Notes: generated by a model not told the origin, from the sequence alone. Counted from the stretch's first letter, positions 34,006 to 44,537 are shown. The stretch: 64,000 bases of DNA from JAVJST01 sp965229715 (GCA_965229715.1 CBDDJL010000002.1:372001-436000); one strand, 5' to 3'. Program-made: numbers and translations.

Positions 34006-36486
34006 ATGAGCGAGACGACGGAAAGCGACGACAAGGGCAAGAAGCTGGAGCTGAACAAGCCCCGGAAACTCGAGCTCAAGAAGACGGTCGAAACGGGTGC
34101 GATTCGCCAGAGCTTTTCGCACGGCCGAACCAAGATGGTGCAAGTCGAGGTGCGCAAGAAGCGGACCTTCGCCCGTGACGCCGGCGGCAAGATGTCGGAA
34201 GTGACCAGTGGAGAAGCCGTCGGACAAGAGGCCGATGATCTCGCAACGGCCACGTTCGGCCCGGCGCCCGCAGCACCGGCCGACGACGATCACCTGACGT
34301 CGCAGGAGCGCGAAGCCCGCGCCCGCGCGCTCGACGATGCGCGCCGCCGTGCCGAGGAAGAGGCCAACCGGCCGCCCGAGCCGGAACCAGAACCCGAGCC
34401 GGAGCCCGAACCCGAGCCGGAACCGGAGCCCGAAGCGGAGGTTGCCGCCGAACCGGCGCAGCCCGACGTCGTGCCCGGTCCGCCACCCGAGGATGAAGAC
34501 GAGGAGCGTCGCCGGGCAGCCAAGAAGCATGCCAAGCCGGAAGCCGCGCCGGCCAAGAAACCGGCCGCGCGCCGCGATGGCGAAAAACGACGCCGCTCCG
34601 GCAAGCTGACCATCGCCGAAGCGCTCGGCGACGGCGAGGAGCGGATGCGTTCGCTCGCCTCGGTGCGCCGCGCCCGGGACAAGGAACGTCAGAAAGCCGC
34701 GCGCCAGGGACCCATGGAGGCCAAGAAGCAGGTTCGCGAGGTCACCGTACCGGAACACATTACGGTGCAGGAACTCGCCAACCGCATGGCGGAACGCGGC
34801 GCCGCGGTGATCAAGACACTGATGAACATGGGCGTCATGGTGACGATCAACGACACCATCGATGCGGATACGGCCGAGCTGGTGATTTCCGAGTTCGGCC
34901 ACAACATGAAACGCGTCTCCGACGCCGACGTGGAGTTCGGTCTCAAGGGTGAGGATGACGATCCCAGCACCCTGCAGCCGCGCCCGCCGGTCGTGACCGT
35001 CATGGGTCACGTCGATCACGGCAAGACATCGCTGCTCGATGCGTTGCGTACCACGGACGTCGCCGACCACGAGGCCGGCGGTATTACCCAGCATATCGGC
35101 GCCTATCAGGTAAAGATGCCGAGCGGCGAGAAGATCACGTTTATCGATACGCCGGGCCACGCCGCATTCACCGAAATGCGGTCGCGCGGCGCCAGCGTCA
35201 CCGATATCGTGGTGCTTTGTGTTGCGGCGAACGACGGCGTAATGCCGCAGACGGTCGAGGCGATCAATCACGCCAAGGCCGCCGAGGTGCCGATGATCGT
35301 CGCCATCAACAAGATGGATTTGCCGGAGGCGGACGCGAACCGGGTCAAGACGGACCTGTTGCAGCACGAGGTCGTCGTCGAAGACATGGGCGGCGATACC
35401 CAGGTCGTCGAGGTGTCGGCCAAGAACGGCACCAACCTCGACAAGCTCGAAGAGGCCATTCTGTTGCAGGCCGAGGTTCTTGAGCTCAAGGCCAATGCGG
35501 ATCGCAACGCAGAGGGAGTCATCGTCGAATCGAAGATGGAACAGGGCCGCGGCTCTGTTGCCACGGTTCTCGTTCAGCGCGGCACTTTCAAGGTCGGCGA
35601 TATCTTCGTCGCCGGCGCCGAATGGGGCAAGGTGCGCGCCTTCGTCGACGACCGCGGCAACAACATCGAAGAAGCCGGTCCGGGCATGCCGGTCGAGGTT
35701 CTCGGTCTCAACGGCACGCCGATGGCGGGTGACGAGGTCACGGTCGTCGACAGCGAGGGCCGTGCCCGCGAGGTCGTCGAGTACCGCCAGCAGAAGATTC
35801 GGGACGCCGCCGCCGTCAAGGGTGCGCGCGGCACGCTCGAGCAGATGTTCGAGAAGATCAAGGAGGGCGACAAGGAGGTGTTGCCCGTGGTCATCAAGGG
35901 CGATGTGCACGGCTCCATCGAGGCGCTGACCGGCGCCATCGAGAAGCTGGCCACCGACGAGGTCGAGGTCCAGGTGCTGCACAATGCGGTCGGCGGCATC
36001 AACGAATCCGATATCACGCTGGCGAACGCGTCGAAGGCGTTGGTGATCGGTTTCAACGTCCGCGCCAATCCGCAAGCCCGAGACATGGCCAAGCGCGACG
36101 GTATCGAGATTCGTTACTACTCGATCATCTACAACGTGATCGACGACCTGAAACAGGCCTTGTCGGGCATGCTGTCGCCGGAACGCCGCGAGACGATGAT
36201 CGGTTACGCGGAAATTCGCGAAGTCTTCAATGTCTCGAAAGTCGGCAAGGTCGCCGGCTGCATGGTGACCGAGGGTCTGGTGAAACGCGGTGCCGGCGTG
36301 CGCCTGCTGCGCGACGACGTGGTGATCCACGAAGGCGAGCTGAGCCAGCTCAAGCGTTTCAAGGACGATGCCAAGGAAGTCCGCGAAGGCACCGAGTGCG
36401 GTATGGCTTTCGCCAATTACCAGGACCTTCAGGTCGGCGACATCATCGAGTGTTTCGAGGTCGAAGAAATCGCCCGCGAGCTGTAA
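34006..36486 (+). CDS. infB: Translation initiation factor IF-2
   Basis: 826 residues. A long charged N-terminal region contains a Pro-Glu dipeptide run of about 20 residues (near 122-148). The GTPase has G1 GHVDHGKTSLLDAL, G3 DTPGHAAF and G4 NKMDL, followed by domains II-IV. Recruits fMet-tRNA to the 30S subunit. The opposite strand is open for 904 codons over this gene, a composition effect only. Followed by a palindromic intergenic repeat before rbfA. Confidence 0.98.
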   Translation: MSETTESDDKGKKLELNKPRKLELKKTVETGAIRQSFSHGRTKMVQVEVRKKRTFARDAGGKMSEVTSGEAVGQEADDLATATFGPAPAAPADDDHLTSQEREARARALDDARRRAEEEANRPPEPEPEPEPEPEPEPEPEPEAEVAAEPAQPDVVPGPPPEDEDEERRRAAKKHAKPEAAPAKKPAARRDGEKRRRSGKLTIAEALGDGEERMRSLASVRRARDKERQKAARQGPMEAKKQVREVTVPEHITVQELANRMAERGAAVIKTLMNMGVMVTINDTIDADTAELVISEFGHNMKRVSDADVEFGLKGEDDDPSTLQPRPPVVTVMGHVDHGKTSLLDALRTTDVADHEAGGITQHIGAYQVKMPSGEKITFIDTPGHAAFTEMRSRGASVTDIVVLCVAANDGVMPQTVEAINHAKAAEVPMIVAINKMDLPEADANRVKTDLLQHEVVVEDMGGDTQVVEVSAKNGTNLDKLEEAILLQAEVLELKANADRNAEGVIVESKMEQGRGSVATVLVQRGTFKVGDIFVAGAEWGKVRAFVDDRGNNIEEAGPGMPVEVLGLNGTPMAGDEVTVVDSEGRAREVVEYRQQKIRDAAAVKGARGTLEQMFEKIKEGDKEVLPVVIKGDVHGSIEALTGAIEKLATDEVEVQVLHNAVGGINESDITLANASKALVIGFNVRANPQARDMAKRDGIEIRYYSIIYNVIDDLKQALSGMLSPERRETMIGYAEIREVFNVSKVGKVAGCMVTEGLVKRGAGVRLLRDDVVIHEGELSQLKRFKDDAKEVREGTECGMAFANYQDLQVGDIIECFEVEEIAREL

Positions 36487-36501
36487 GCGCACCGCCGCTT
36501 C

Positions 36502-36567
36502 CGTCATTCCCACGCAAGCGGGAATCCAGTTGCCGGTATTCTGGGCCCTCGTTTTCGCGGGGGTGAC
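36502..36567. repeat. Palindromic intergenic repeat of the CGTCATTCCC type
   Basis: The left end CGTCATTCCC (36502-36511) and right end CGGGGGTGACG form an imperfect inverted repeat, with GCGGGAATCCAG inside the left half mirrored by CTGGGCCC on the right. This matches the widespread proteobacterial REP-like repeat (typically GTCATTCCCGCGAAAGCGGGAAT-type ends). It fills the infB-rbfA gap. Copies elsewhere cannot be counted from one window. Confidence 0.7.
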
Positions 36568-36585
36568 GCGATAGAGGAAATCGAC

Positions 36586-36987
36586 ATGGCGCGTCATGGA
36601 CGTCACCAGTCTTCATCCAAGGCGCCGACGCAGCGCCAGTTGCGTGTCGGCGAGGAATTGCGCCATGCGGTGGCGCGGATCATCGAAAGCGGCGATCTGC
36701 GCGACCCGGATCTCAATGACGTCGTCGTAACCGTGACCGAGGTTCGCGTCAGCCCGGATCTGAAGAATGCCACGGCGTTCGTGGTCCCGCTCGGCGGCGC
36801 CAATGCCGAGCCGATCGTCGCCGCGTTACAGCGCGCGCGGCCGTTCATCCGCCGTCAGGTCGCCGGCATGGTCAATCTGCGCTATGCGCCCGACATCAGG
36901 TTCGAACGCGACGGCAGCTTCGACGAGGCGGGCCGTATCGACAGCCTGCTGAAACAGGTGCTGCCGCCGGAAAACGACGGCGGCTGA
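36586..36987 (+). CDS. rbfA: Ribosome-binding factor A
   Basis: 133 residues, family-typical. A KH-like fold is recognised through RVGEELRHAVARIIESGDLRDP, VTVTEVRVSPDLKNATAFVVPLG and LRYAPDIRFERDGSFDEAGRID. Acts late in 30S assembly and 16S processing. Three bases separate it from truB. Confidence 0.96.
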   Translation: MARHGRHQSSSKAPTQRQLRVGEELRHAVARIIESGDLRDPDLNDVVVTVTEVRVSPDLKNATAFVVPLGGANAEPIVAALQRARPFIRRQVAGMVNLRYAPDIRFERDGSFDEAGRIDSLLKQVLPPENDGG

Positions 36988-36989
36988 AG

Positions 36990-37916
36990 ATGGCGCGCAA
37001 GCGCAAGGGCGATCCGGTTCATGGCTGGTTGGTCATCGACAAGCCGCAGGGCATAACCTCGACCCAGGTTGTCGGCAAGGTGCGCTGGTTGCTGCAGGCC
37101 CAGAAGGCCGGGCACGGCGGCACGCTCGATCCGATGGCGACGGGGATCCTGCCCATTGCGCTCGGCGAGGCGACCAAGACCGTCAGCTGGGCCATGGACG
37201 GCCGCAAGCGGTACCGGGCGACCGTGTGCTGGGGTCAGGCGACCGACACCGACGACGCCGAGGGCGACATCGTCGAGACGAGCGATGTGCGACCCGAAAA
37301 GCACGCCATCGGCGCGGCATTTGCGGATTTTCTCGGCGATATCGAACAGATCCCGCCGGCCTTTTCGGCGATCAAGATCGACGGCCGCCGCGCCTACGAT
37401 CTGGCGCGCGCCGACGCTGCGCCGGAGATGACGCCGCGTACGGTGACGGTCAAGGACTTGACCCTCGTCGATGTGCCCGACGCCGATCACGCGGTGATCG
37501 ATGTCGTTTGCGGCAAAGGCACCTATATCCGGTCTCTCGCCCGCGATCTTGCCGCCCGGCTCGGCACCGTCGGGCACCTTGTCGGGCTGCGCCGAACGGC
37601 CGTTGGACCGTTTTTCGAAAAACATGCGATTTCGCTGGATAAACTGGATGCTCTTCGTCATATTCCCGCCCGCAGAGAGACCCTCCTGCCTGTCGAGACC
37701 GTGCTGGACGACATCCCGGCTCTGGCCCTGACGGCGGAGGAGGCCCGAAGCCTTCGCCACGGACAACCGATTTCGGCTCTGGACGTGGGGCGCCGCACCC
37801 CGCTCGACGACGTTGGAGATAAAGACGTCGCCTGTGCTTTCGAGGACGGCAAACTGGTGGCTTTGGTCCGAATGGTTGGCGGCGAGATCCGCCCGGTCCG
37901 GGTTTTGAACACGTGA
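36990..37916 (+). CDS. truB: tRNA pseudouridine(55) synthase TruB
   Basis: 308 residues. The catalytic region KAGHGGTLDPMATGILPIALGEATK contains the essential Asp of the GGTLDP motif, and WLVIDKPQGITSTQVV marks the N terminus; a PUA-like domain closes the C terminus. Makes pseudouridine 55 in tRNAs. Confidence 0.97.
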   Translation: MARKRKGDPVHGWLVIDKPQGITSTQVVGKVRWLLQAQKAGHGGTLDPMATGILPIALGEATKTVSWAMDGRKRYRATVCWGQATDTDDAEGDIVETSDVRPEKHAIGAAFADFLGDIEQIPPAFSAIKIDGRRAYDLARADAAPEMTPRTVTVKDLTLVDVPDADHAVIDVVCGKGTYIRSLARDLAARLGTVGHLVGLRRTAVGPFFEKHAISLDKLDALRHIPARRETLLPVETVLDDIPALALTAEEARSLRHGQPISALDVGRRTPLDDVGDKDVACAFEDGKLVALVRMVGGEIRPVRVLNT

Positions 37917-37944
37917 CCGCAACATTTTGACAACGGAGTAGACG

Positions 37945-38214
37945 ATGTCGATTACCGCTGAGCGGAAGCAGGAACTCATCGACGAGTTCGCCACGAAAAA
38001 GGGCGACACCGGTTCGCCCGAAGTTCAGGTCGCCATTCTGACCGAACGCATCTCGAACCTGACCGAACATCTCAAGGAACACGCCAAGGATTTCCATTCC
38101 CGCCGTGGCCTTCTGATGCTGGTCGGCCAGCGCCGCCGCCTTCTCGATTACGTAAAGAAGAAGGAGACGAAGCGCTACGAGGATCTGATCAAGCGCTTGG
38201 GCATTCGCCGCTAA
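37945..38214 (+). CDS. rpsO: 30S ribosomal protein S15
   Basis: 89 residues, the exact S15 length. Complete with TGSPEVQVAILTERISNLTEHLKEHAKDFHSRRGLL and the RRRLLDYVKKK ending. GGAG precedes ATG 37945. No intrinsic terminator is obvious before pnp, so read-through into pnp, as in E. coli, is plausible. Confidence 0.99.
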   Translation: MSITAERKQELIDEFATKKGDTGSPEVQVAILTERISNLTEHLKEHAKDFHSRRGLLMLVGQRRRLLDYVKKKETKRYEDLIKRLGIRR

Positions 38215-38280
38215 ATTGGCCTTCATCTCGATCCAACCGAAGAAACGCCGGTTTCGGGGAAATGAGTTCCCGGACCGGCT

Positions 38281-38326
38281 GCAACCGTTTGGGCGCAGGA
38301 CAATCCTGACGGTCTGAATGGGTTGC
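38281..38326 (+). ncRNA. Hairpin in the rpsO-pnp leader
   Basis: GCAACC (38281-38286) pairs with GGTTGC (38321-38326); inside, CCGT pairs with ACGG (38309-38312) as an alternative and AGGA (38297-38300) with TCCT (38304-38307). In E. coli the pnp leader carries an RNase III-cut hairpin through which PNPase represses itself. The same role here is inference from location. Confidence 0.35.
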
Positions 38327-38407
38327 GCGGTTGCGGCAATGGGGCCGTGACCGGGATGCGAGCGGATGGGCCGTTCGGATCCGAAGTATGCAAGGAAGTA
38401 CGAAGAT

Positions 38408-40585
<2,178 letters not shown>

Positions 40586-40596
40586 TTAGCGGACCG

Positions 40597-40644
40597 GGCC
40601 GGCCGGCTGCTAGGGCACCCGCCCCGCAGCCTGCCGGCCTTTTT
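40597..40644 (+). terminator. Strong intrinsic terminator after pnp
   Basis: A 14-bp stem with one mismatch: GGCCGGCCGGCTGC (40597-40610) with GCAGCCTGCCGGCC (40626-40639), 15-base loop, then TTTTT (40640-40644). It closes the rimP-pnp transcription block 11 bp after the pnp stop. Confidence 0.92.
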
Positions 40645-40760
40645 CCGTTTTAAACAAGCCTGTTCGATGCGCTTGGTCTCACAGGTGCATTGCGATAAGG
40701 TTCCGGCCGGGGAAACGCCGCCGGCAACCCGGCGGCAGGGCTACAGGGACACGAAACGAC

Positions 40761-41276
40761 TTGGAACGTAAATCCAACTATACCCGCGACGATCTGCTCG
40801 CACATGGCCGCGGCGAATTGTTCGGGCCGGAGTTTGCGCGACTGCCGGCACCGCCGATGCTGATGTTCGACCGCATAACGTCGGTCTCGGCGGACGGCGG
40901 CAAGTACGGCAAGGGCGAATTGACGGCCGAGTTCGATATTTCGCCCGATCTCTGGTTTTTCGAATGTCACTTCATCGACGACCCGGTCATGCCGGGCTGT
41001 CTCGGCCTCGACGCGCTCTGGCAGTTGCTCGGATTCTATCTCGGCTGGGCCGGCAATCCGGGCAAGGGCCGCGCCCTCGGTGTCGGTAGCGTCAAGTTCA
41101 CCAATCAGGTGCTGACCACAAACTCGCTGGTGACCTACAAGGTCGACGTCAAGCGGGTGATGAGCCGGGCCATTACGCTCGGAATCGGCGATGGCGAAAT
41201 GCATGTCGACGGTGAACTGGCCTATGAAATTCAGGACATGCGGGTTACGGTGGTACCGGAAGGCGCAGCGGACTAG
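40761..41276 (+). CDS. fabA: 3-hydroxydecanoyl-ACP dehydratase/isomerase FabA
   Basis: 171 residues from TTG 40761. The catalytic His is in FFECHFIDDPVMPGC and the Asp in CLGLDALWQLLGFYLGW, both diagnostic for FabA rather than FabZ. It dehydrates and isomerises C10 intermediates to start unsaturated fatty acid synthesis. First gene of fabA-fabB-fabI; the three are 9 and 22 bp apart. Confidence 0.97.
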   Translation: MERKSNYTRDDLLAHGRGELFGPEFARLPAPPMLMFDRITSVSADGGKYGKGELTAEFDISPDLWFFECHFIDDPVMPGCLGLDALWQLLGFYLGWAGNPGKGRALGVGSVKFTNQVLTTNSLVTYKVDVKRVMSRAITLGIGDGEMHVDGELAYEIQDMRVTVVPEGAAD

Positions 41277-41285
41277 CGAGGATCG

Positions 41286-42506
41286 ATGAGACGCGCAGTC
41301 ATAACCGGTATGGGCATTGTATCGCCGATCGGCAACAGCGTCGCGGAGGTCACCGAAGGCCTGCGCGCAGGGCGCTCGGGAATCGTTTTCTGCGAGGATT
41401 ATGCCGAGCGTGGGTTCCGCAGCCACGTCCACGGCGCGCCGGATATCGATCTCGACGAACGCATCGACCGCAAGCTTCGCCGTTTCATGGGCGATGGCGC
41501 CGCGTACAGCTACGTTGCCATGTCGGAAGCCATCGCCAATGCCGGCCTTGAAGAATCCGATGTAACGCATGAACGAACCGGACTTGTCATGGGTTCGGGC
41601 GGCCCGTCGACCTCGGCCCAGGTCGCCGCCGCCGACACGGCGCGCGAAAAGGGGGCCAAGCGAATCGGCCCCTACGCGGTGCCGAAAACCATGTGTTCGA
41701 CGGTTTCTGCCAATATGGCCACAGCCTTTCATATGCGGGGCCTCAGTTATTCGATTTCGTCGGCCTGCTCGACCAGCGCGCATTGCATCGGTAATGCCGC
41801 CGAGCTGGTCCAGTGGGACAAGCAGGATGTCGTCTTCGCCGGCGGCGGCGAGGAATTGCATTGGAGCCTGACGGTCCTGTTCGACGCCATGGGTGCGCTG
41901 TCGTCCAAGTACAACGATTCGCCGGAGCGTGCGTCGCGGCCGTTCGACGCCGATCGCGACGGTTTCGTCATCGCAGGCGGGGCGGGAGTCGTCGTCGTCG
42001 AGGAACTCGAGCATGCCAAAGCCCGAGGGGCCAAGATCTACGGCGAAGTTGTCGGCTATGGCGCAACGTCCGACGGCGTCGACATGGTCGCGCCGTCCGG
42101 CGAGGGGGCGGTGCGTTGCATGAAAATGGCGACCCAGGGCCTCGGCAACAAAACGGTCGACTACATCAATGCACACGGCACATCGACTCCGGCCGGTGAT
42201 ATGACGGAGCTCAAGGCCATCAATGACGTATTCGGGGCGCATCGGCCGCACATCTCGTCGACCAAGTCTTTGACGGGACACAGCCAGGGTGCAACAGGCG
42301 CGCACGAGGCGATCTATTCATTGCTGATGCTCGAGAACGACTTCATTGCAGCGTCCGCGAATGTCGACAACCTCGACCCTGAAGCCGGTGAGGCGGCCGT
42401 GGTGACCGAACGGATCGACGACGCAGGCCTCAACTGCGTGCTGACAAACAGTTTCGGTTTCGGTGGAACCAACGCGAGTCTCGCGTTTGCCCGCCATGAC
42501 AACTGA
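41286..42506 (+). CDS. fabB: 3-oxoacyl-ACP synthase I
   Basis: 406 residues. The KAS I/II triad is present: Cys in SSACSTSAHCIG, His in NAHGTSTPAGD and His in STKSLTGHSQGATGAHE. Pairing with fabA identifies it as FabB, which elongates the cis-3-decenoyl intermediate made by FabA. Complete. Confidence 0.97.
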   Translation: MRRAVITGMGIVSPIGNSVAEVTEGLRAGRSGIVFCEDYAERGFRSHVHGAPDIDLDERIDRKLRRFMGDGAAYSYVAMSEAIANAGLEESDVTHERTGLVMGSGGPSTSAQVAAADTAREKGAKRIGPYAVPKTMCSTVSANMATAFHMRGLSYSISSACSTSAHCIGNAAELVQWDKQDVVFAGGGEELHWSLTVLFDAMGALSSKYNDSPERASRPFDADRDGFVIAGGAGVVVVEELEHAKARGAKIYGEVVGYGATSDGVDMVAPSGEGAVRCMKMATQGLGNKTVDYINAHGTSTPAGDMTELKAINDVFGAHRPHISSTKSLTGHSQGATGAHEAIYSLLMLENDFIAASANVDNLDPEAGEAAVVTERIDDAGLNCVLTNSFGFGGTNASLAFARHDN

Positions 42507-42528
42507 CGCGTAAGGGAGTTCGGAGCAC

Positions 42529-43365
42529 GTGTCCGGCCAGGAACGGATTTCATCGATGGATCAGGCGGCGCCGGCGCGCATCATGGCCGGCAAGAAAGGC
42601 GTGATCATGGGTGTCGCCAACGATCATTCAATCGCCTGGGGCATCGCCCGAACGCTCTCGCTGCACGGCGCCGAGATGGCCTTTACCTATCAGGGCGAAC
42701 AACTTGAAAAACGCGTGCGCCCACTGGCCGAATCGGTCGGCAGTTCGGTTGTCGTGCCGTGCGATGTCGAGAGCGATGAGTTGATTGCCTCGGCCTTCGG
42801 CGCGGTCGCCGACGCCATGGGTTCGATCGATTTCGTCGTTCATGCTATCGCCTATTCCGACAAGGGCGAGCTGAACGGCCACTACGTTGATACCACGCGC
42901 CAGAATTTCCGTCGCACCATGGATGTATCGTGTTACTCGTTCACGGCGACGGCGAAGGCCGCGTTGCCACTGATGACGGATGGCGGCAGCCTGTTGACGC
43001 TCACGTTTTCCGGCGCCGAACGGGTCGTGCCGAATTACAACGTCATGGGTGTCGCCAAGGCGGCGCTCGAGGCCAGCGTGCGCTATCTGGCGGCCGATCT
43101 CGGTGAGCATGGCATTCGCGTCAACGCGTTGTCAGCCGGTCCGGTCCGCACGCTCGCAGGCAGCGCCGTGGCGGGCGCCCGGCACACCTTCAAATGGAGC
43201 CAGACCCATGCGCCGCTTCGCCGTAATGCGGACCTCGACGACCTCGGCGGGGCAGCGCTCTATCTTCTGAGCGATCTCTCAAACGGGGTTTCGGGGGAGG
43301 TGCATCATGTCGACGGGGGTTACAATATCGTCGGAATTCCGCACCCTAACCGTCTCGGTGACTGA
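42529..43365 (+). CDS. fabI: Enoyl-ACP reductase (NADH) FabI
   Basis: 278 residues from GTG 42529, supported by AAGGGAG at 42512-42518; an in-frame ATG at 42556 is an alternative. The FabI-type nucleotide-binding start GVIMGVANDHSIAWGIAR, SYSFTATAKAALPLM and the catalytic Tyr-x6-Lys in NYNVMGVAKAALEA are intact. Final reductive step of fatty acid elongation and triclosan target in other species. Confidence 0.96.
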   Translation: MSGQERISSMDQAAPARIMAGKKGVIMGVANDHSIAWGIARTLSLHGAEMAFTYQGEQLEKRVRPLAESVGSSVVVPCDVESDELIASAFGAVADAMGSIDFVVHAIAYSDKGELNGHYVDTTRQNFRRTMDVSCYSFTATAKAALPLMTDGGSLLTLTFSGAERVVPNYNVMGVAKAALEASVRYLAADLGEHGIRVNALSAGPVRTLAGSAVAGARHTFKWSQTHAPLRRNADLDDLGGAALYLLSDLSNGVSGEVHHVDGGYNIVGIPHPNRLGD

Positions 43366-43396
43366 TCGTCCGGCACGGACACATCTTTACAAAGCG

Positions 43397-43425
43397 TTGT
43401 CCGTGCACTAGTTTATATTTATTAT
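43397..43425 (+). promoter_or_regulatory. Candidate irr promoter
   Basis: TTGTCC (43397-43402), 17-bp spacer, TATTAT (43420-43425; 5 of 6 to consensus). The -10 lies inside a perfect inverted repeat (43411-43429), so binding there would block the promoter. Confidence 0.55.
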
Positions 43426-43429
43426 AAAC
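43411..43429. promoter_or_regulatory. Inverted repeat over the irr -10, possible autoregulatory operator
   Basis: GTTTATA (43411-43417), TTTAT spacer, TATAAAC (43423-43429): a perfect 7-5-7 repeat in an AT-rich patch 26 bp before the irr start. It differs from the classical Irr box, so it may be bound by Irr, Fur or MucR. Its place over the -10 suggests repression. Confidence 0.5.
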
Positions 43430-43454
43430 AAGCCCAGAGTGAACCGGAAGACAA

Positions 43455-43877
43455 ATGGCAATTGCTCGTCCATATACGTCGATTATCGAACGGTTGCGGC
43501 ATGTGGGACTGCGTCCGACGCGGCAACGCAAGGAACTCGGGCGGCTGCTGTTCGATGGGCCTGACCGCCACGTGACGGCCGAATCGCTGCACGACGAGGC
43601 CGCCCGCGCGGGTATTCAGGTGTCGCTTGCGACCGTCTACAATACCCTCAACCAGTTTACCGAGGCCGGTCTGATGCGGGAAATCGTCGTTGACGGCGAC
43701 CGCGCCTACTTCGACACCAACACCTCCGATCATCACCATTTCTTCCACACCGACACCGGTGCGCTGGAAGACATCGACGGGCACGCGGTGTCCATCGGCA
43801 ATTTGCCGGCAGCGCCGTCCGGGACGACGGTCGAGCGGGTCGATGTCATTGTCCGGGTCTCCGGCGCCCAGCGTTGA
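43455..43877 (+). CDS. irr: Iron response regulator Irr (Fur superfamily)
   Basis: 140 residues. Winged helix with PTRQRKELGRLLFDG and LATVYNTLNQFTEAGLMRE; the metal/haem region SDHHHFFHTDTGALEDI carries the HHH motif that distinguishes Irr from Fur. In alphaproteobacteria Irr reports haem status and binds iron-control elements, repressing iron-using genes under iron limitation. The N terminus lacks an obvious Bradyrhizobium-type haem regulatory Cys-Pro motif, so regulation by haem-triggered degradation is uncertain. A perfect Irr-box-like element lies 12 bp after its stop, serving the next operon. Confidence 0.92.
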   Translation: MAIARPYTSIIERLRHVGLRPTRQRKELGRLLFDGPDRHVTAESLHDEAARAGIQVSLATVYNTLNQFTEAGLMREIVVDGDRAYFDTNTSDHHHFFHTDTGALEDIDGHAVSIGNLPAAPSGTTVERVDVIVRVSGAQR

Positions 43878-43889
43878 ACGCCGTAACTC

Positions 43890-43906
43890 TTTAGAATTAT
43901 TCTAAA
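43890..43906. promoter_or_regulatory. Perfect Irr-box/ICE-like inverted repeat
   Basis: TTTAGAA (43890-43896), TTA spacer, TTCTAAA (43900-43906). These half-sites match the iron control element (ICE) sequence described for Irr in alphaproteobacteria. It is centred near -49 relative to the start point predicted from the downstream promoter and ends 5 bp before its -35, a position compatible with either activation or interference with RNA polymerase. Confidence 0.85.
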
Positions 43907-43911
43907 AAATA

Positions 43912-43940
43912 TTGACACCCTATGCCGTGAACGACATAGT
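43912..43940 (+). promoter_or_regulatory. Promoter of the rubrerythrin operon
   Basis: Exact TTGACA (43912-43917), 17-bp spacer, CATAGT (43935-43940; 4 of 6). Immediately downstream of the Irr-box-like repeat and about 90 bp before the rubrerythrin start. Confidence 0.75.
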
Positions 43941-44030
43941 GATTTGAGAATTATTGCTTCCCGATACGGGCGGCAACCAACCGGGACCGGAACGGTCCTT
44001 CATTCGAAAACCAGACAAGGGAGTGATGCC

Positions 44031-44450
44031 ATGAGCTTGAAGGGCAGCCAAACCGAAGAAAACCTCAAAGCCGCTTTTGCCGGCGAGTCACAGGCCAATC
44101 GCCGCTATCTGTATTTCGCGCAGAAGGCCGACGTCGAGGGCTACAATGACGTCGCGGCGGTATTCCGTTCGACCGCCGAGGGCGAAACCGGCCACGCGCA
44201 CGGCCATCTCGAATTTCTCGAAGAAGTCGGCGACCCGGCAACGGGGGAACCGATCGGCGGCACCGACGCCAATCTGAAGGCGGCAATTGCCGGCGAAACC
44301 CACGAATATACCGACATGTATCCGGGTATGGCGAAGACCGCCCGCGACGAAGGTTTTGACGAGATCGCCGACTGGTTCGAAACCCTGGCGAAAGCGGAGA
44401 AGTCGCACGCCGGCCGTTTCCAGAAGGCTCTCGACAGCCTCGACGCCTAA
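44031..44450 (+). CDS. Rubrerythrin, ferritin-like domain only
   Basis: 139 residues from ATG 44031 (AGGGAG upstream). The di-iron ligands sit in two ExxH-type helices: AFAGESQANRRYLYFA, STAEGETGHAHGHLEF, AIAGETHEYTDMYPGM and LAKAEKSHAGRFQ. The usual C-terminal rubredoxin domain (CxxC pairs) is absent, so electrons must come from another protein. Family members reduce hydrogen peroxide. Co-directional with a Fe-S oxidoreductase that could be the donor. Controlled by the promoter and Irr-box-like site upstream. Confidence 0.93.
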   Translation: MSLKGSQTEENLKAAFAGESQANRRYLYFAQKADVEGYNDVAAVFRSTAEGETGHAHGHLEFLEEVGDPATGEPIGGTDANLKAAIAGETHEYTDMYPGMAKTARDEGFDEIADWFETLAKAEKSHAGRFQKALDSLDA

Positions 44451-44474
44451 GCGGCGCACTCCGATCACCCGAGA

Positions 44475-44509
44475 GGGAAGAGCCCGGATTAGATCCCGGG
44501 GCTCTTCCC
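44475..44509. terminator. Long hairpin between rubrerythrin and Fe-S oxidoreductase genes
   Basis: GGGAAGAGCCCGG (44475-44487) pairs with CCGGGGCTCTTCCC (from 44496 to 44509), one extra G bulged, over a short loop. No U-tract follows, so it may be a partial terminator or an RNA stabiliser rather than an operon end. Confidence 0.55.
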
Positions 44510-44517
44510 CCAGGGCC

Positions 44518-44537
44518 CGGCCGCATGGCTGCGGCCG
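44518..44537. terminator. Second hairpin, CGGCCGCA/TGCGGCCG
   Basis: Perfect 8-bp stem (44518-44525 with 44530-44537) over a TGGC loop, 50 bp before the oxidoreductase start. No U-tract. Together with the preceding hairpin it gives a strongly structured mRNA segment inside the putative operon. Confidence 0.5.

Noticed and set aside
33892..36606. 904-codon open frame antisense to infB
   Set aside because: It is longer than infB but mirrors its codons; translation is low-complexity with no family motif. High-GC genes commonly leave an antisense frame open.
40650..42305. 551-codon open frame antisense to fabA and fabB
   Set aside because: Spans two clear fatty-acid genes and the pnp-fabA gap; no domain evidence.
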